DNA of 64,000 nt from Tillus elongatus. Its lineage: Eukaryota > Arthropoda > Insecta > Coleoptera > Cleridae. Numbering within the stretch: position 1 is the first letter of the stretch; each line of letters begins with the position of its first letter. Below are positions 24,038 through 37,369 of this stretch, piece after piece. Both the position numbers and the translations under genes were made by a program. Below the pieces are notes generated by a model. The model saw nothing but the letters and a program-made list of their open reading frames with translations, did not search any database and was not told the DNA's origin. The stretch spans positions 65,434,529-65,498,528 of the forward strand of contig OZ023269.1 in NCBI GenBank assembly GCA_964006375.1, given 5' to 3'.

Positions 24038-24095
<58 letters not shown>
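24038..24095. repeat. (AT)n microsatellite
   Basis: Pure AT dinucleotides in an intron of the THAP9-type gene. Confidence 0.95.
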
Positions 24096-24326
24096 AACAT
24101 GAAACAGATTAAATTATGTGCTGCGTTCAATATTATCTGAAAAACACAATATAGGTGACGAAGTGGAATGTAATAAGTTACATTTAAGAAGTTTAAGAAC
24201 CGCATTACACTGACGTATAGAAACTTTTTGATTGCGAATGACTTTGTTTTAAGTGTGTAGTTGGACTTCTATAACGTTACTCACCACGTGACGTCATAGG
24301 AGGAGGCAGGGCATATGCGCAATATC

Positions 24327-25007
24327 ATATCTCGGTGACGGTGGACTTTACCGCAACTACATTTTAACGTGATTATAATAGAATATGGCCTAAAACCAGT
24401 TGTACATACCTTAATAAAGTTAAACAATGTGGTATATTTCGTTTTTAATAACCTTTCAGTGATAAAAGCAATTAAAACGTTTAGATTTACAATAAAAACG
24501 TATATTTTTGTACCAGAGGTTATGACTGTTGTTTTGTTGACATATTTCATGCAGATAGGCGTTGTTGTCAGTTTCGAATCTATTTCCTTATTACAGGGTA
24601 GTATTTGTCTTCTTTTTTCTTTAGGGAAATTTTATGTGGTAACAATGGCACAATGACTTATAAAACTTAAAACGGTTTCAGCATTTATTTTGACAAGGTA
24701 GTGTCTTGTCAGGTCCAGAAAGTCAGGTTGGCAGGAGTGTGTAAAAAGCATTTAAGATCTTTTGTTGCGTTCAAGCGGCAAAACACTCTTGGAATTTAAT
24801 ATTAAATGTGACAACGCTGTTGAAAAGTGACAGTTCAAAACTTGAAAATAGTGCATTTTTCATAACTTTAATTATCATTTATTTTGCTATTTATGGTTTT
24901 TCCGTAAATTGTTTTGCTGATTATTTATCTACGTTACGTACTTTCTTGTGATGTGCGCCGTTTTGCTTGATTCCAGTTGCGGTAAAGTCGACCGTCCCCC
25001 ATATCTC
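24327..25007. repeat. Possible ~680-bp element with 32-bp inverted ends
   Basis: 24327-24358 and 24975-25007 are inverted copies sharing AGTTGCGGTAAAGTC, then ACCGTC and ATATCTC, with about four differences. The interior has no coding content. The outer limits and any target duplication are unclear. Confidence 0.5.
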
Positions 25008-25409
25008 TTGTAAGTCATTATATCATGGAAAAACCTGCTGAATCTAAAATTAAAGCAGCACCGAACTGTAGCATATATATGCCTTCCAACGTTTTTAGTA
25101 TATTAAAATAAAAATAATATGTAGATTTCTCTCATCGTATATTCTTGTAATATGCTAGGTTTATAGAATTTCTCTTAATAGTAAAAATCTGAGTAGTTTT
25201 AAAATTAATATAATTTAATAGCTATCTGAAGATCATATTGTAGTTTCAATTAAGCGGTTAACACTAACACCTTGTAAGTGTTGAAAATAATAGCATACGC
25301 ACATGCAGCATTGTAAATGGCTAAACCACAATCGCAGTAGCTGTTTAAAGTCCCTGTTATTTAAAAATAGCAATCACTGACAGCAGTGCCATTAAAAACC
25401 GCTGTTTGG

Positions 25410-25410
<1 letters not shown>

Positions 25411-25494
<84 letters not shown>
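25411..25494. repeat. (TA)n microsatellite
   Basis: Pure TA array, left of the hairpin at 25541-25602. Confidence 0.97.
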
Positions 25495-25732
<238 letters not shown>

Positions 25733-25772
25733 TAATAGTTACATAAATTAATAACCTTGATTCAGTACTTAC

Positions 25773-26393
25773 CAATACAGGTATGGAACTTTTTTTTAAG
25801 TGTACTGCAAAAGGTGATTTTTCTAAATCATAAGATTCCTCGGTAAAATGTAAATTGCACACATTTGAGTTCATAAAAATATCTTCATCGCTTAAATTTA
25901 ATGCTCGTTTCCAAGCCTCGTATCTTTCAACAGCTTTGGGAAATCTGAAAATAATATCTCGAATTATCTACTTTACCAGTGACTGAAGCTCTAGAAAGAT
26001 GCAGTAATAGATGAAACGAAACTATTATGCTTTTTTTCTGCTTTTACTGGAACTACATAGGTAAATACATCTAATTCAAGTAATAATTACCAAACAAAAT
26101 GCTTAATTTCATTACAAATATTCAATAATCGTCTACTTAAGGATCGCCCTATAAATAATGCATTATTAAGATTTTATTTCTAAAAAACAATTGACAATAA
26201 TAAATGCTAAAGATTTAACAAAAGCAATACAATGTGTAAATACGGACCTGTGAAGCCCAATAAACATTTGGTGCCAAACCAAGGAAACAGAAGACATGTA
26301 AACAACTTACCGAAATAAATGCACAGTTGCTTTATCCTTTTCATAATTGGCACTTTTATTGTACATACAATTCTTCACAATACACCTCGGCAT
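25773..26393 (-). pseudogene. THAP zinc-finger exons of the P/THAP9-type gene
   Basis: Exon 1 (26311-26393) starts MPRCIVKNCMYNKS and ends with donor GTAAGT; exon 2 (25773-25944) follows acceptor CAG and ends with donor GTAAGT. Joined in phase 2 they give a full THAP domain of about 84 residues: C4 and C9, then a helix region, then Cys and His in SNVCNLHF, and the C-terminal P-containing box SSIPVL. THAP domains are the C2CH DNA-binding modules of P-element transposase and THAP proteins. These exons are intact. An AT array and hairpin (25411-25729) lie in the next intron. Whether the gene was a mobile P-type element or a domesticated copy cannot be told, because no matching terminal repeats were found. 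Confidence 0.85.
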
Positions 26394-26450
26394 TTTTAAA
26401 CTTTTACACTCTTAAAACACTGCTAAAAAACGGCAAAACACATAGTCTAA

Positions 26451-27203
26451 GATCCGGCTGCTAAATTAGTACATTAAAAATCTAGATTATCAAGATTTAA
26501 TTTTTAAGTATTTTTACAACTAGGAGAAGTCACTTTTCATCAGGTGCCAATTAAAAATTACCCGCCAGTATTATTAATTAAAATATAATTAATTTACTTT
26601 TAGAGAAACATTTCGTTAACATCTTACGGAAATAAAACCTACACATCTTCACAACAGTGTATTTAAAATATCTGAAACGTCATAGTTGCTGCTAATTGCT
26701 TAACCGCTACCTCTACGCAGCCAGGTGTAAACAGGTATAATTTTATTAAAAGTGTTCGTTCTTGACGTACACTCATTTCATTTATACCACATTAAAGCTC
26801 ATTTTTTTCTGTAGATAATGATATAAAGGTGCCTATATAAAAAAACCCGCAAATCAAAGTTTCCTACCCTAAAAGATGCTAGGTATGAAAACTAAAGTGA
26901 CAGAGAGTGATCGCACGACACTACTTGTTAGACAAGGATGCTCAATGCCAGCTGAACGTATTTTTTGAGCTATTGCGCATGCTCCGATAAGCATCTGAGT
27001 CCAGTCATTTTTATTACTACTTAGATCGTTGGTTGAGAACCTTATTTATCGGAGCATGCGCAATAGCTCAAAAAATACGTTCAGCTGGCATTGAGCATCC
27101 TTGTCTAACAAGTAGCGTCGCGCGATCACTCTCTGTCACTTTATTTTTCATACCTGGCATCTTTTAGGGTAGGTTATTAATGTACTAATTTAGCAGCCGG
27201 ATC
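26451..27203. repeat. Element bounded by perfect 27-bp inverted repeats
   Basis: 26451-26477 (GATCCGGCTGCTAAATTAGT...) and 27177-27203 are exact reverse complements. The interior is non-coding apart from the nested MITE. It begins about 60 bp upstream of the THAP exon-1 ATG, so it could be a separate element or part of the terminal region of the P-type element. Confidence 0.7.
26863..27173. repeat. Foldback MITE with 128-bp arms
   Basis: 26863-26990 and 27046-27173 are near-perfect inverted repeats beginning CCTACCCTAAAAGATGC, with a 55-base spacer. Total 311 bp, non-coding. No clear target duplication. Confidence 0.88.
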
Positions 27204-27474
27204 CCGTACTAACACAAGATATCCTCTAATCGCAATTCAACAAACACTTCAAACACTTGTTGACAGCTGACAACAACTTCAAGAGCGGTTGGGGGAACGA
27301 ATCAAAACAAAACATATTAGCGCGTTATTCAAAATTTTCTTTGTGATTGGACGCTGCCAAGAGTGGGAAATCGACAGGCTGCAAACTCGGCTTTGTTCCC
27401 TCTAACATATACAACCTCTTTCGTTATTAGATACAAATAAACATACTTATGGGTAATTAATTGTTATATATGTA

Positions 27475-30306
27475 GGGGAGGACCGGGATGCTTGGTTCAT
27501 TTTTTTAAAATAAAACGACTAACATTTTAAGGAAAAAACCGATAGAGGCCTGATAAGTAGTTTATTAGCTAACTATGTTTAGATATAATCTTTTTTATTG
27601 CAATAAAATCACATGAAAAAAGCATTTTTTTAAGATTGTGCAAAATGGCCCAAGCCTCCCACTAGGAGCCATGTTTGGGCCACTGAATAGGTATGTTTGG
27701 ACCTCAAGGTAAACTTTGTTTACAATGTAATTAAAACAACAGAAATAATAAGAATGAATATATTTTACAATAAATTTTCGGAAAAGGAAAACATAGATAT
27801 CTGTTAGACCTTATTAACGCAAATGATAAGCATCTACACCAGAAATATTAAAAGTGTACCCATTACCAGCACGTATTGTTCCACAAAATTCTATTCGCGA
27901 TTTTTTTTAATAATATCTGCAAAAACGCCCTGAATGTCATGGATTAACGGAAAAGTAAATTTATTCGAAATTTCATGTCTTCTGAAAAATTTCACCGTAT
28001 AAATTGGAGAAGACTTCTCAATTACAAGTCCTATGTAACAAACAGTGGTGTTGGTTTCTGTAACAAATCTCACAAGAACATAATCATTTTTATTAAAATC
28101 CCGGTCCTCTTCTTTCTCTTCTTCTGTAAATGGGGAATCATCACTTTCCTCGGAGATATCACTCATGCTGCTTTCGGATTCTTCAATTATTTTCTTTTTC
28201 TTACTCGAAGTAGGAATGTTAATATTTGTCAGATTTCTTGTAATTTAAACCTTTTTTTTTTTGTTTGTCATCTTATTTTTCCATACCTCTTCAATTTCTG
28301 TTTTTTCCGGAGTGTAGGTTAATATCCGTGTTCTGCCCGGCTTACGACCAACTTGTTTTTTTTTACGGGTCAAAGCTTTTGGGTAGGGTCGAACACACTG
28401 TGGAGAAACGAAATAGTGAATATTCGATGATGGCCCAGGTTCGTCTGGCTTCTCAGTTGCAGTTTCTAAAGACTCTTCTACCAAGATGCTATTGCCGTTC
28501 GGATCACCTCTGTCAGTAACAGCAGAACATAGGAAATCTGACTCTTCGAAAATATCAGGTTTAAATCGAAATGTTCCAATTTTTGCAAAGGCACTTTCAA
28601 TGTTGGACTTACTAAATGCAGGTGAATAAGCTTCTGACACTAGTTGTGAAATTTGACATATTGTAATTGGTGTTCCAGGGTGAATAACCAGCCAGTTGTC
28701 TACTGCCGCATTATAATATCGGTTAAATGGAGAATACACTGCAACATTGAGTGGCTGTAGCTTGTTGCTCCAGTGTGGCGGCAGTGTCAAAAGGACTATT
28801 CTATTCTCCTTTGCAAATTTAATTACTTCAATTGAGATATGGCTCTCATGGTTGTCAAAAATCAATAAAACTGGAGATTCCAAAGACGGTTTAGCATATT
28901 TGGCAAAATGCTCAATATAGTCCAAAAATATTTCAGCATTCATCCAACCTGATATATTTGCTGCACCACCTGAACCAGTTGGAGCATTTGTCAACATGAA
29001 ATCTTTGAAATTTTTGCGTGGAAACACAAAAAAAATGGGGCAGAGAATTTCCAATCGCATTAATGGCACAACATAAGGTTACCAGGTCTCCCCTTTCACC
29101 TGAAGTTGTCTTACCAATTTGCTTTTTACCCTTCTCTGCCAAAATTTTCCCCGGAACTTGCACGTAGGTAACACCCGTTTCATCAATATCATACACAGAT
29201 GATGGAGGAAATTAGTATCTCTCATATAAATCTCTAAGGTTACTAAATAATCGCCAACATTCTTTTTATTAAAACTGGTTGACTGAGAGAGGTTAGTGGT
29301 CTCCGGTTTTCCCAAGGAAAGTTTTTTATTTCTATTCAGAAATCCAACAAGCCAGTCTTTGCTAGCACAACAGTTATTCTTCCAAGTATCTGAAATAGTG
29401 TTCCTGTTCGCAACAACATAGGCTAAATCTCTGGTTTGCTTCATGGTCAGCCCATAATGCATGTTGCCAGCTTTTAATAAATAATCACACAACGCTGATT
29501 CCTCTTCTTGCGTAAATATCTGCCTGCTGACAAAAACAGAAGAAAAACTGTTACTAACAGGAATTTTTTTGTTTTTTATATATCTTGATAATGTTGTTTT
29601 GGGTATATTGTATTTTTTGCAATGGTCCTTATAGACGTTCCACTATCTTGGCTTTGAACCACTGCATTGTAAGCTGCTTGGATAACTTCTAATGGTGAAT
29701 TTTATCTAGGTTTTCGTTTTAAATTTTCCACGTTTTTCTTTTTGTATACTGTTGGCATGATGAATCTAGAAAAAAATATATAGGTACCTACCTAAATATA
29801 ACTTGACTGGGTGTATTTTGCATGATTAATTATGATGGGTACTCAGGTAAATTATATTAACTGGAGATAGAGGTATGTTTGGGACATTGGCCCAACCATA
29901 TCTCTTCTGCACTGACCCAAACATCCCTGCTATTACCTAGGTGGGATAATCCATCATAAAAAAACTTGGGTTATGTTTAGAGGAATTTACCTACAAGCAA
30001 TATACATATTCAATATATTAGCTAATCTTACCTGATATAAACACAATCCGTAACTTCGGTAATTTTTCGTTAAAAACAAAATAATACACTTACTTTTTTT
30101 TACTTTTTACTGCAAGCAACAACAAACTTTTGATCACCACGTGAACACAAGTCGAACTGGCGCCAAAACTCCCAAAACCCGTTTGACTAGAGTGGGCAAC
30201 CAGCTCAACGGTATCATACATAATTGGTTGCATATAAAGCGGTTTAAATGTGTTTTTTCACTTGTGACCCACACATACCTCCGGCCCAGACATTCCGGTT
30301 CTCCCC
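27475..30306 (-). mobile_element. pogo/Tigger-type DNA transposon
   Basis: 2,832 bp with inverted ends GGGGAGGACCGGGATGCTTGG and GGGGAGAACCGGAATGTCTGG (right end read on the minus strand), each flanked by TA (27473-27474 and 30307-30308), the Tc1/mariner/pogo target duplication. It encodes a broken DDE transposase on the minus strand. Subterminal copies of ATGTTTGGGcC/GTATGTTTGG occur near 27669, 27690, 29872 and, inverted, 29925. Confidence 0.88.
27891..29758 (-). pseudogene. pogo/Tigger-type transposase, broken
   Basis: The N-terminus MPTVYKKKNVENLKRK (from 29758) is followed by a psq/CENP-B-type helix-turn-helix (PLEVIQAAYNAVVQS ... TTLSRYI), interrupted by TAA after KRKPR and a frameshift near 29610. 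A second HTH region (29079-29492) shows LTMKQTRDLAYVVANRN and DWLVGFLNRN. The DDE_1 core has YDIDETGV (first Asp), LLIFDNHESHIS (second Asp) and LPPHWSNKLQPLNVAVYSPF. A frameshift lies near 28990-29060. A C-terminal tail (27891-28166) shows YVLVRFVTETNTTVCYIG and FTFPLI, a module I recognise from insect tigger/jerky-like proteins. No continuous frame remains, so it is inactive. Confidence 0.86.
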
Positions 30307-30525
30307 TAACTATGTATGAAACTGAATCCTGACTCACCTTAATGAAAAGGTCATTTTCTAATAAAAAAATCGATTGATATAAAATGTATTCCAGATTTTA
30401 ATTACAGAAATGTGACTTAAAGTAGTGAAGCCACATATAATTAAGCATTTATTTTCCTATTTTCAAAAGAGTTATCTTTGATGGCATCTACTTTTTCACA
30501 TTTTATAATGCACAGTTGCACAATT

Positions 30526-30528
<3 letters not shown>

Positions 30529-30610
<82 letters not shown>
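30529..30610. repeat. (TA)n microsatellite
   Basis: Pure TA array between the pogo and hAT elements. Confidence 0.97.
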
Positions 30611-30614
<4 letters not shown>

Positions 30615-31016
30615 CGCTACAAATTACACACGATGTGCTTCTTCTTTAACCACAAGTCTCCTACTCTACATAAAATATTGTCATACCTAACCGAAATACT
30701 TACACAATGTTGCCCTGTCCCATTTCTATCGTAATATAGAATACATTATCCTTACATACTTTGTCCCTATATTAGGGTAGAAATGGGCCAGGGCTGACAA
30801 TTTACTAAAATTGTTAGTTGGTTGTATACAGTCTCGATTTTTTAACACTTTGTATTATTTGGAGCTGGCGTGACAATATACTACTTGGTTCCGCAACTAG
30901 GTGGCGACAAGTTCACCACTCACTTAGTGAATGACCGTAAGTGAAAAGATTCATGAAACTTGAACAAAAATTCCCCGCTAGAAAACGCCAATTGACAGTA
31001 GGTAGCGCCTGCTGAG
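30611..31016. other. No gene seen; spacer left of the hAT element
   Basis: No open frame with recognisable content, no repeat of note. It joins logically to 38193 onward across the hAT insertion. Confidence 0.55.
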
Positions 31017-31318
31017 CTCGGCAATAGGGATGCGCGATGTTTTTAAAACATCGATGTTCACATATTTTGATACATCGAAATCAAAACATCGATGTGTTAA
31101 AAATATCGGATCAAAATCATCGATTGGTCATTCGGTGATTGACCGTTGCAGAGTGAAGACGTGTGCTCCGCTGGTTAAAACCTATTAAAGGTGGTAAGCT
31201 AAGTTATTATATTACCAAATTATAGTGGCTTGTATCAGTTACATTGGTAAGTAATAAATTTAATTTAACCTTGGTGAATTAACATAATTATGCTAGGAAT
31301 TCCTAGCATATAGGTAAT

Positions 31319-32770
31319 ATGTCGAGTGGATCATATGGGGAAGGGGGAGGGAGACCCCCAGACCCCGAAAAACATAAAGTAAGTACAAATATTACGACAA
31401 ATATTACAGATAATGACGAACATATAATAGTAAACAGTGATTCTAATAGAGTAAATAAAGACGAAAATATTTTATTAAACCCATTAAACAGTAATAATAA
31501 ATATGAAAGAAAGATAAATTTTGATAACAGATTTAACATTCATGATAAGGGACCATTTTACATATTTGTGGAACACGAGTCTGAACATCTACATGTAGGT
31601 AAAATACATCCAATGAGAGTGGGGCGAATGTTAAACGATACGGGTGAACTCCAGTCGGAAATAATTGAAGTAGCGCCGGTAGGCATAAACAGAATTAAAA
31701 TAATAACAAAGTCAGCTGCTAGTGCAAATTTGCTGGTCCGTCACAACGTTTTTAAACAAAATCAGCTTAATGCGTATATTCCAATGCATTTAACGTATAA
31801 AAAAGCAATAGTTAGAAACGTTGATACTGCAATTTCTGAAGAAACGTTATTAAAAACAATCTGCTATACCTGTAGCAAGCGTTAAACGGATGAAAAGGAG
31901 TATAACGAATGAATCCGGTGAAAAACAACAAATACCACGACAAATGGTTCAAATTTCATTTCGAGGTTCTGTAATCCCTGATTATGTTTTTATTGATAGA
32001 GTTAGGTGTCCAGTCGAGGTATACATTCCACCCGTTATGCAGTGTTACAAATGCTTGCGGTACGGCCATTCGTCCATATTATGCAAAAGTAAAACTTCTA
32101 GATGTAAAAATTGTGCAGAAACGCATTTAGGTTCATGTAACGCTGAAAAATTTTGCATTTACTGCAAAAATTCAGATCATCAAACTACATATAGAGGGTG
32201 TCCCATATTTGCAAAACAAAAAAGAATTAAAGAGATTATGACGCGCCACAATGTTTCATTTAAAGAAGCTGAAAAAGCTGTTGATAACCCGACATTATTT
32301 TCAAACAAAGTCAAAACAAACACAAATTTGTTTACACCTTTAATTAGTTGTTCTGAAGAATTCCCCATTTTATCTCAAAAAAAGCAACAGCCTATAAATC
32401 GTGAACCTCAAAGTCATCATTTTAAGAGTAAACAAATTATAGTGGAACAAAATAAGAAGCGGAGAAAAGTTGACAATAGTCCATCGCCTACTAGTTTCCC
32501 AACTGAAACAACTTGGCGATTTTCTGGAAACCCAATATTAAATAACCCTCATAATTCCCAACAAAAACTTTAGAGGAAATTAAATTAATGCTGAAAAATA
32601 ATATACAAACCTTAGTAAACTATTTGAATAATATATGTAGTGGTGACGGCGGTAATATGGGAGATATAGACATCACAGAATATATAAATAAGATCATTGA
32701 CGATACGCTATTAGATCATTCAGTCACACAACCTGATGGTAAATTTACGGATAGTACAATGGAATTCTAG
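31319..32770 (+). pseudogene. I-clade LINE ORF1, zinc-knuckle RNA-binding protein, frameshifted
   Basis: Starts MSSGSYGEGGGRPPDPEK. The middle has a PRE_C2HC/RRM-like region (GPFYIFVEHESEHLHVGK). Then come three knuckles: CYKCLRYGHSSILC (CX2CX4HX4C), CKNCAETHLGSC and CIYCKNSDHQTTYRGC. The frame is broken near 31863 (one base, after LLKTI) and near 32565, after which a C-terminal leucine/asparagine-rich segment (LKNNIQTLVNYLNNI) continues to 32770. This arrangement is that of I-element ORF1, which coats the RNA. The two frameshifts make it inactive as read, unless they are sequencing errors. Confidence 0.82.
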
Positions 32771-35700
32771 GTCAGCGATTAGTAATGCTTTGTTCCTTAA
32801 GAAACTAATTAAAGAAACCAAATGTGATGTTGCTCTTATTAGCGAAACGTGGTATAAAGCGCATCATCTGGTACGCATTCCAGGTTATAATATAGTTAGA
32901 AGAGACCGCACACACGGAGCGGGTGGTGTAGCAATAATAATATCAGATAAAATTTCATTTAGCAATATAAATCTTAATTTTAATTTTAATCAAAATTTAG
33001 AATGCTGTGCTATCTCTATCAGTAAAGATGGTAAAAATATATCATTGGCTTCGGTGTACAGACCACCTAATATTTCTCTTTGTAGTAGTGATTATGTGAA
33101 TCTAATGAAACAACTTGGACCAGTTGCCATTATAGGCGGCGACCTTAATGCCCATCATACTAGTTTGGGATCTGGTAAGGTGGAAAGACAGGGTGAAATT
33201 TTATTGGAAGCACTTGAAGAAGTACCTAATTTTATTATACGTAACGATGGGTCTATTACACGTATCACTAGACCTCATGAAATTAAATCTGCAGTAGACA
33301 TTTCAATAATGACAACAAACCTAATTAAAGATTCTAGCTGGGAAACTATTCAGGACACCTATGGGTCTGATCATTTGCCAATACTACTAACGTTAGGCGT
33401 AGATTCATCTCAGATGTGCCCCTCGCCCGTTCCGGTCCCATGCGTTGCTTGGCAGACAAACAAAGCTAACTGGGATTTATATCAGCTTGCTATAAATAAA
33501 ATATTTTTAACAAAACCCCGTTTAGAAACAACTAACGATAAACTTGCTTTCATTATATCGGCAATTTACAAAGCTGCTGATTCCAGTATTCCTAAAAGCA
33601 CTCATAGCACGAATAAAAAATATAAACAAGCACCTTGGTGGGACCAGGAATGCAGCGAACTTAACAATCGTAGAAAAATAATTTTTAAAAAATTTCGGCA
33701 AAATCAGATCATGAATAATTTTCTTGAATACCAACAAATGAATGCCCGATGTAAACAAGTTTTTAAGTTAAAAGCCAAGCAATCTTGGGAAAAGTACTGC
33801 AATTCGTTAAATTCGCATTCAAATCCTTCAGAAATATGGAGAAGGGCCAATGGTATTAAAAGTACGCGAACTTCAAAAGACATAAATATTTCGGCGGATG
33901 TCCTGGATAGTGTCTCAGAAAAAATTGCGCCTCCGAGTGTAAGTATGAATTTTAATGTTTACCATGACCAGACAAATAGTTATTTAAATAAACATATCAC
34001 AATAGAGGAAATTGACATCAATTGTAAAAACACTGTAAACTCGGCACCTGGAAAAGATGGTATAAACTATACCATGATATATCATTTACCCCTTATTGCA
34101 AAAATACTTCTTTGTGATATATATAGCAGTATTTTAAGAGATGGCTGTGACTGCACTGCTATCAAGGAGGCTGTGGTGGTTCTCTTGCCTAAACCCGGCG
34201 GGGATCTTAGCGACTCTTATAGGCCTATTACATTACTACCATGTATGCTAAAAACATTTGAAAAAATTATAAAACAACGACTTCAATGGTACCTTGAGCA
34301 AAATTGCTTATTACCAGCTCAACAGTTTGGCTTTAGAAAAAATAAAAGTACCACTCAATGTATTGCCACCTTAGTAAATGATATTCACATAAGCCTTTCT
34401 GAAAATAAATATATGGCAGCTATGTTTTTGGATCTGCAGGCGGCCTACGATAACGTAGATTTACACGTGCTTATAAAAAAAAATGAGCCAGGTTGGCATA
34501 CCTGAAAACATGGCAGCTAATATCGTTAAGATCTTTGCTGGCAGAATAGTGTATATAAAAGCGAATGGGGCATATACTGAACCACGAACGTGTTATTCGG
34601 GTCTACCGCAAGGATCTGTTTTAAGCCCCTTGTTATTTAATATATATACACATGACTTCCACAGCCTTTTTGATGGCGCTGCAGAGATAATCCAATACGC
34701 AGATGACTTCTGCATATATACTAAACAAAACTCTTATAGTCTATGTATTAAACAGTTAAATTACATCATGTATAAAATCAAGGCATACTTGTTCCAAAAC
34801 AACTTTACTATGTCTGTCAATAAATCTTCAGTCGTTTTTTATACAATACATAGAATACCGTATACCCCTCAACTTACGATTGCCGAAGAAAATATGCCAT
34901 GTCACAAAAGTTACAAATACTTAGGTGTAATAATCGATCAAAAACTTTTGTGGGAGGAACATGTTGATTATTGTATAAGCAAGGGTGAAAAAAGTCTGAA
35001 TATTTTGAAATATACATGTAAAAAGAAATATGGTGCAGATCCCAGAACAGCGATGAAATTTTATAGGTCATACACTAGGTCGATCATAGACTACGGCTCA
35101 ATTTTCTATGGGTCTGCTGCGGAAACACACTTAAGAAAAATTGACAGAATACAATATAAAGCTTTAAGATTAGTCCACGGGCTAATAAAATCAACCCCCA
35201 CAGAATCAATCTTGGCCTTGGCCAATGAGCCAACTCTCAAATTAAGACGGGAATATCTTTCTAGCAAATTCCTGATAAAGCAACCATTGCAAGGAAAAAT
35301 CAGCATCCAAACTAACACCATCTTGTCGCATACCCAAAATAACACATACTGGCGGCATAAAAACTCACCACCATTGACAAAAGCTTTATCTTACACATCC
35401 ACAATAGTAACACCAACCATATTGTACGAGTCAGAAGTGTTTACGTTGTCATATGATATTTTACTATGGAATCCAATTGTTGTTTTACCAGATTGCCATA
35501 GTGAAGACATAGATGTTCAAAGCTATTACCGTGAAAATATCCAGAAGTTTCCAGGATCTGCCCTAATATTTACCGATGGATCCAAAACATCAGATTCCGT
35601 AGGGTGTAGTATATACTGCGAATCGACGACATCCAGTTTCGTTTTTAAGCTACACAAAGAAACCAGCATATATACGGCAGAAACAGTAGCAGTTATCAAA

Positions 35701-36441
35701 GCTCTTGAAATGGCCATGGGAATAGAATCCCATTCCAAATTTATAATAATAACCGACAGCAAGTCGTTACTATTGGCTCTGAAGAAGCCCTCTAAGGTAT
35801 TCAAGGACCCACTTATAGGCATTATTAGATCCAATTACCTGAACTTAGTGAGGGCTGGAAAAACAGCTATATTTATGTGGATAAAAGCACATGCACATAT
35901 CAAGGGCAATGAAGAAGCAGATAAACTGGCAAAAAATGCAACAGTAATAGGAGAGAGTTGCAATATACTCTTAACGAGAGATCTTCTCCCTACCTGTAAA
36001 CGACACATGAGGAAAGAATGGTCAGACCAATGGAGCAAGCAACAAGCCATAGTAAAAAGTAAATTTCACCAAATATTTCCCACCTTGCCTTCTAAATCGA
36101 TCTCAGAAATAGCCCCAACTAACAGAGTAATATACATAACACTTGCTAGAATCATCGTAGGGCATGGTGCTACCAAAAAGCAACTATTTAAAATGGGGTT
36201 GGCAGACAATCCACTGTGTAGTTGTGATGGAACAAGTGTGTGTGATATTAATCATATCTTTTTTAATTGTAAGAAACACATCCATGCATGTAACAATCTA
36301 ATTAAAAAATGTCTTGATCAAGGAATTCCACTACCATTAAATATATCATATTTGTTGCATGTAGCGTTCTATGTTGAAAGAGAGATGATGCATATACTTT
36401 TGAACTTCATTAAATGTAATAAATTACATGAGGTAATTTAG
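32736..36441 (+). pseudogene. I-clade LINE ORF2: endonuclease, RT, RNase H, one frameshift
   Basis: The AP endonuclease (about 32740-33400) shows RIVQWNSRSAIS, SETWY, GGDLNAHH and YGSDHLPI. RT follows with SYRPITLLPCMLKTFEK, QFGFRKNKST, then GLPQGSVLSPLLFNIY and YADD near 34700. RNase H (about 35560-35940) shows FTDGSKT, YTAETVAVIKALE, ITDSKSLL and WIKAHAHIKGNEEADKLAK. A Cys/His cluster follows (CSCDGTSVCDINHIFFNC). The only break is a one-base shift in an A-run around 34478-34487, giving two long pieces (589 and 652 codons). Carrying RNase H after RT is diagnostic for the I group. Confidence 0.92.
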
Positions 36442-37369
36442 CTCAACGTAAAAAGATATAAAATTTTGTTCTGTTTTTTATAGTAATTTTGTGGAAGAAA
36501 TTGACATTATAGTTAATAGGTATATAATTATAGATTCCTTTTGTCTGTCCCTGTGTCTAACCCATCTTTACCGTGGTCCAGTCTAGTTTGTCTCAAATAA
36601 AGTCGCCTTGGTGGACCCCTAGGCGTGAAGTTTGTGATCCCATGTCTTTTTTCCTTATTTTTAATCCTAGTTTATAAGACTTAAATACATACACCTTACC
36701 CACAAAAACAAAATGTAAAGTATGATGGGCATAGTCTATCTTCGTAAATTATTATTGGTTTACATGAAGTAAGGGAAATTTAGGTGTTTGTTTGCTGAGC
36801 TTGGTAGACGATAGCATAGAGAATCCTTTTTGTTTTTTATTATAATGTAAAACATCATATTATAATAGGGCGCTGTAGCACTAGTTGTTGACCTGAAGTG
36901 ACCGTGGCTAAAAGAGCTTTGCTCGAGGCCAAAACAAGTATAAAAAAAAAAATCATCGATTTTCTAAAACATCGATGTTTTCTATAAAACTGTAATAATG
37001 AGTCAAAATAATAAAAATAAATTTTAGAAATAAATATAAAATATTTATTCTTCTTAAAGTAGACAAAATATTATGCGCCAAGTATAAAAAATGAAATAAA
37101 ATTAAAATAATGATTTAAAAGGCAGAAACAAAGAAATAACATGTCAAATCACACAAAAATAACAGTGTCTTGAAAATAGAACAAAACCTTATTCATTAGA
37201 AACAAATTTGTGGACAATTTTCAAAAACATAAATATACTCCAAGTATAAAAAATTAAATTAAATTAATGATATAAAATGCAGAAACAAAGAAATAACATG
37301 TTCAATAACAACAAAAATAAAAGTATCTTGAAAATAGAACTATAACTTATTCATTAAAAAAATATTTTG

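Larger units (their letters stand above)
31126..36950 (+). mobile_element. I-clade non-LTR retrotransposon
   Basis: About 5.8 kb inserted in the hAT left end with target duplication AATCATCGATT (31115-31125 and 36951-36961) and an A-rich tail at 36942-36950. It has ORF1 with three zinc knuckles, and ORF2 with endonuclease, RT and RNase H, as in the I clade. The 3' UTR (36442-36950) holds an AATAAA at about 36596 but no gene. There are only about three single-base frameshifts, so it is a fairly young, near-full-length copy. Confidence 0.92.
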
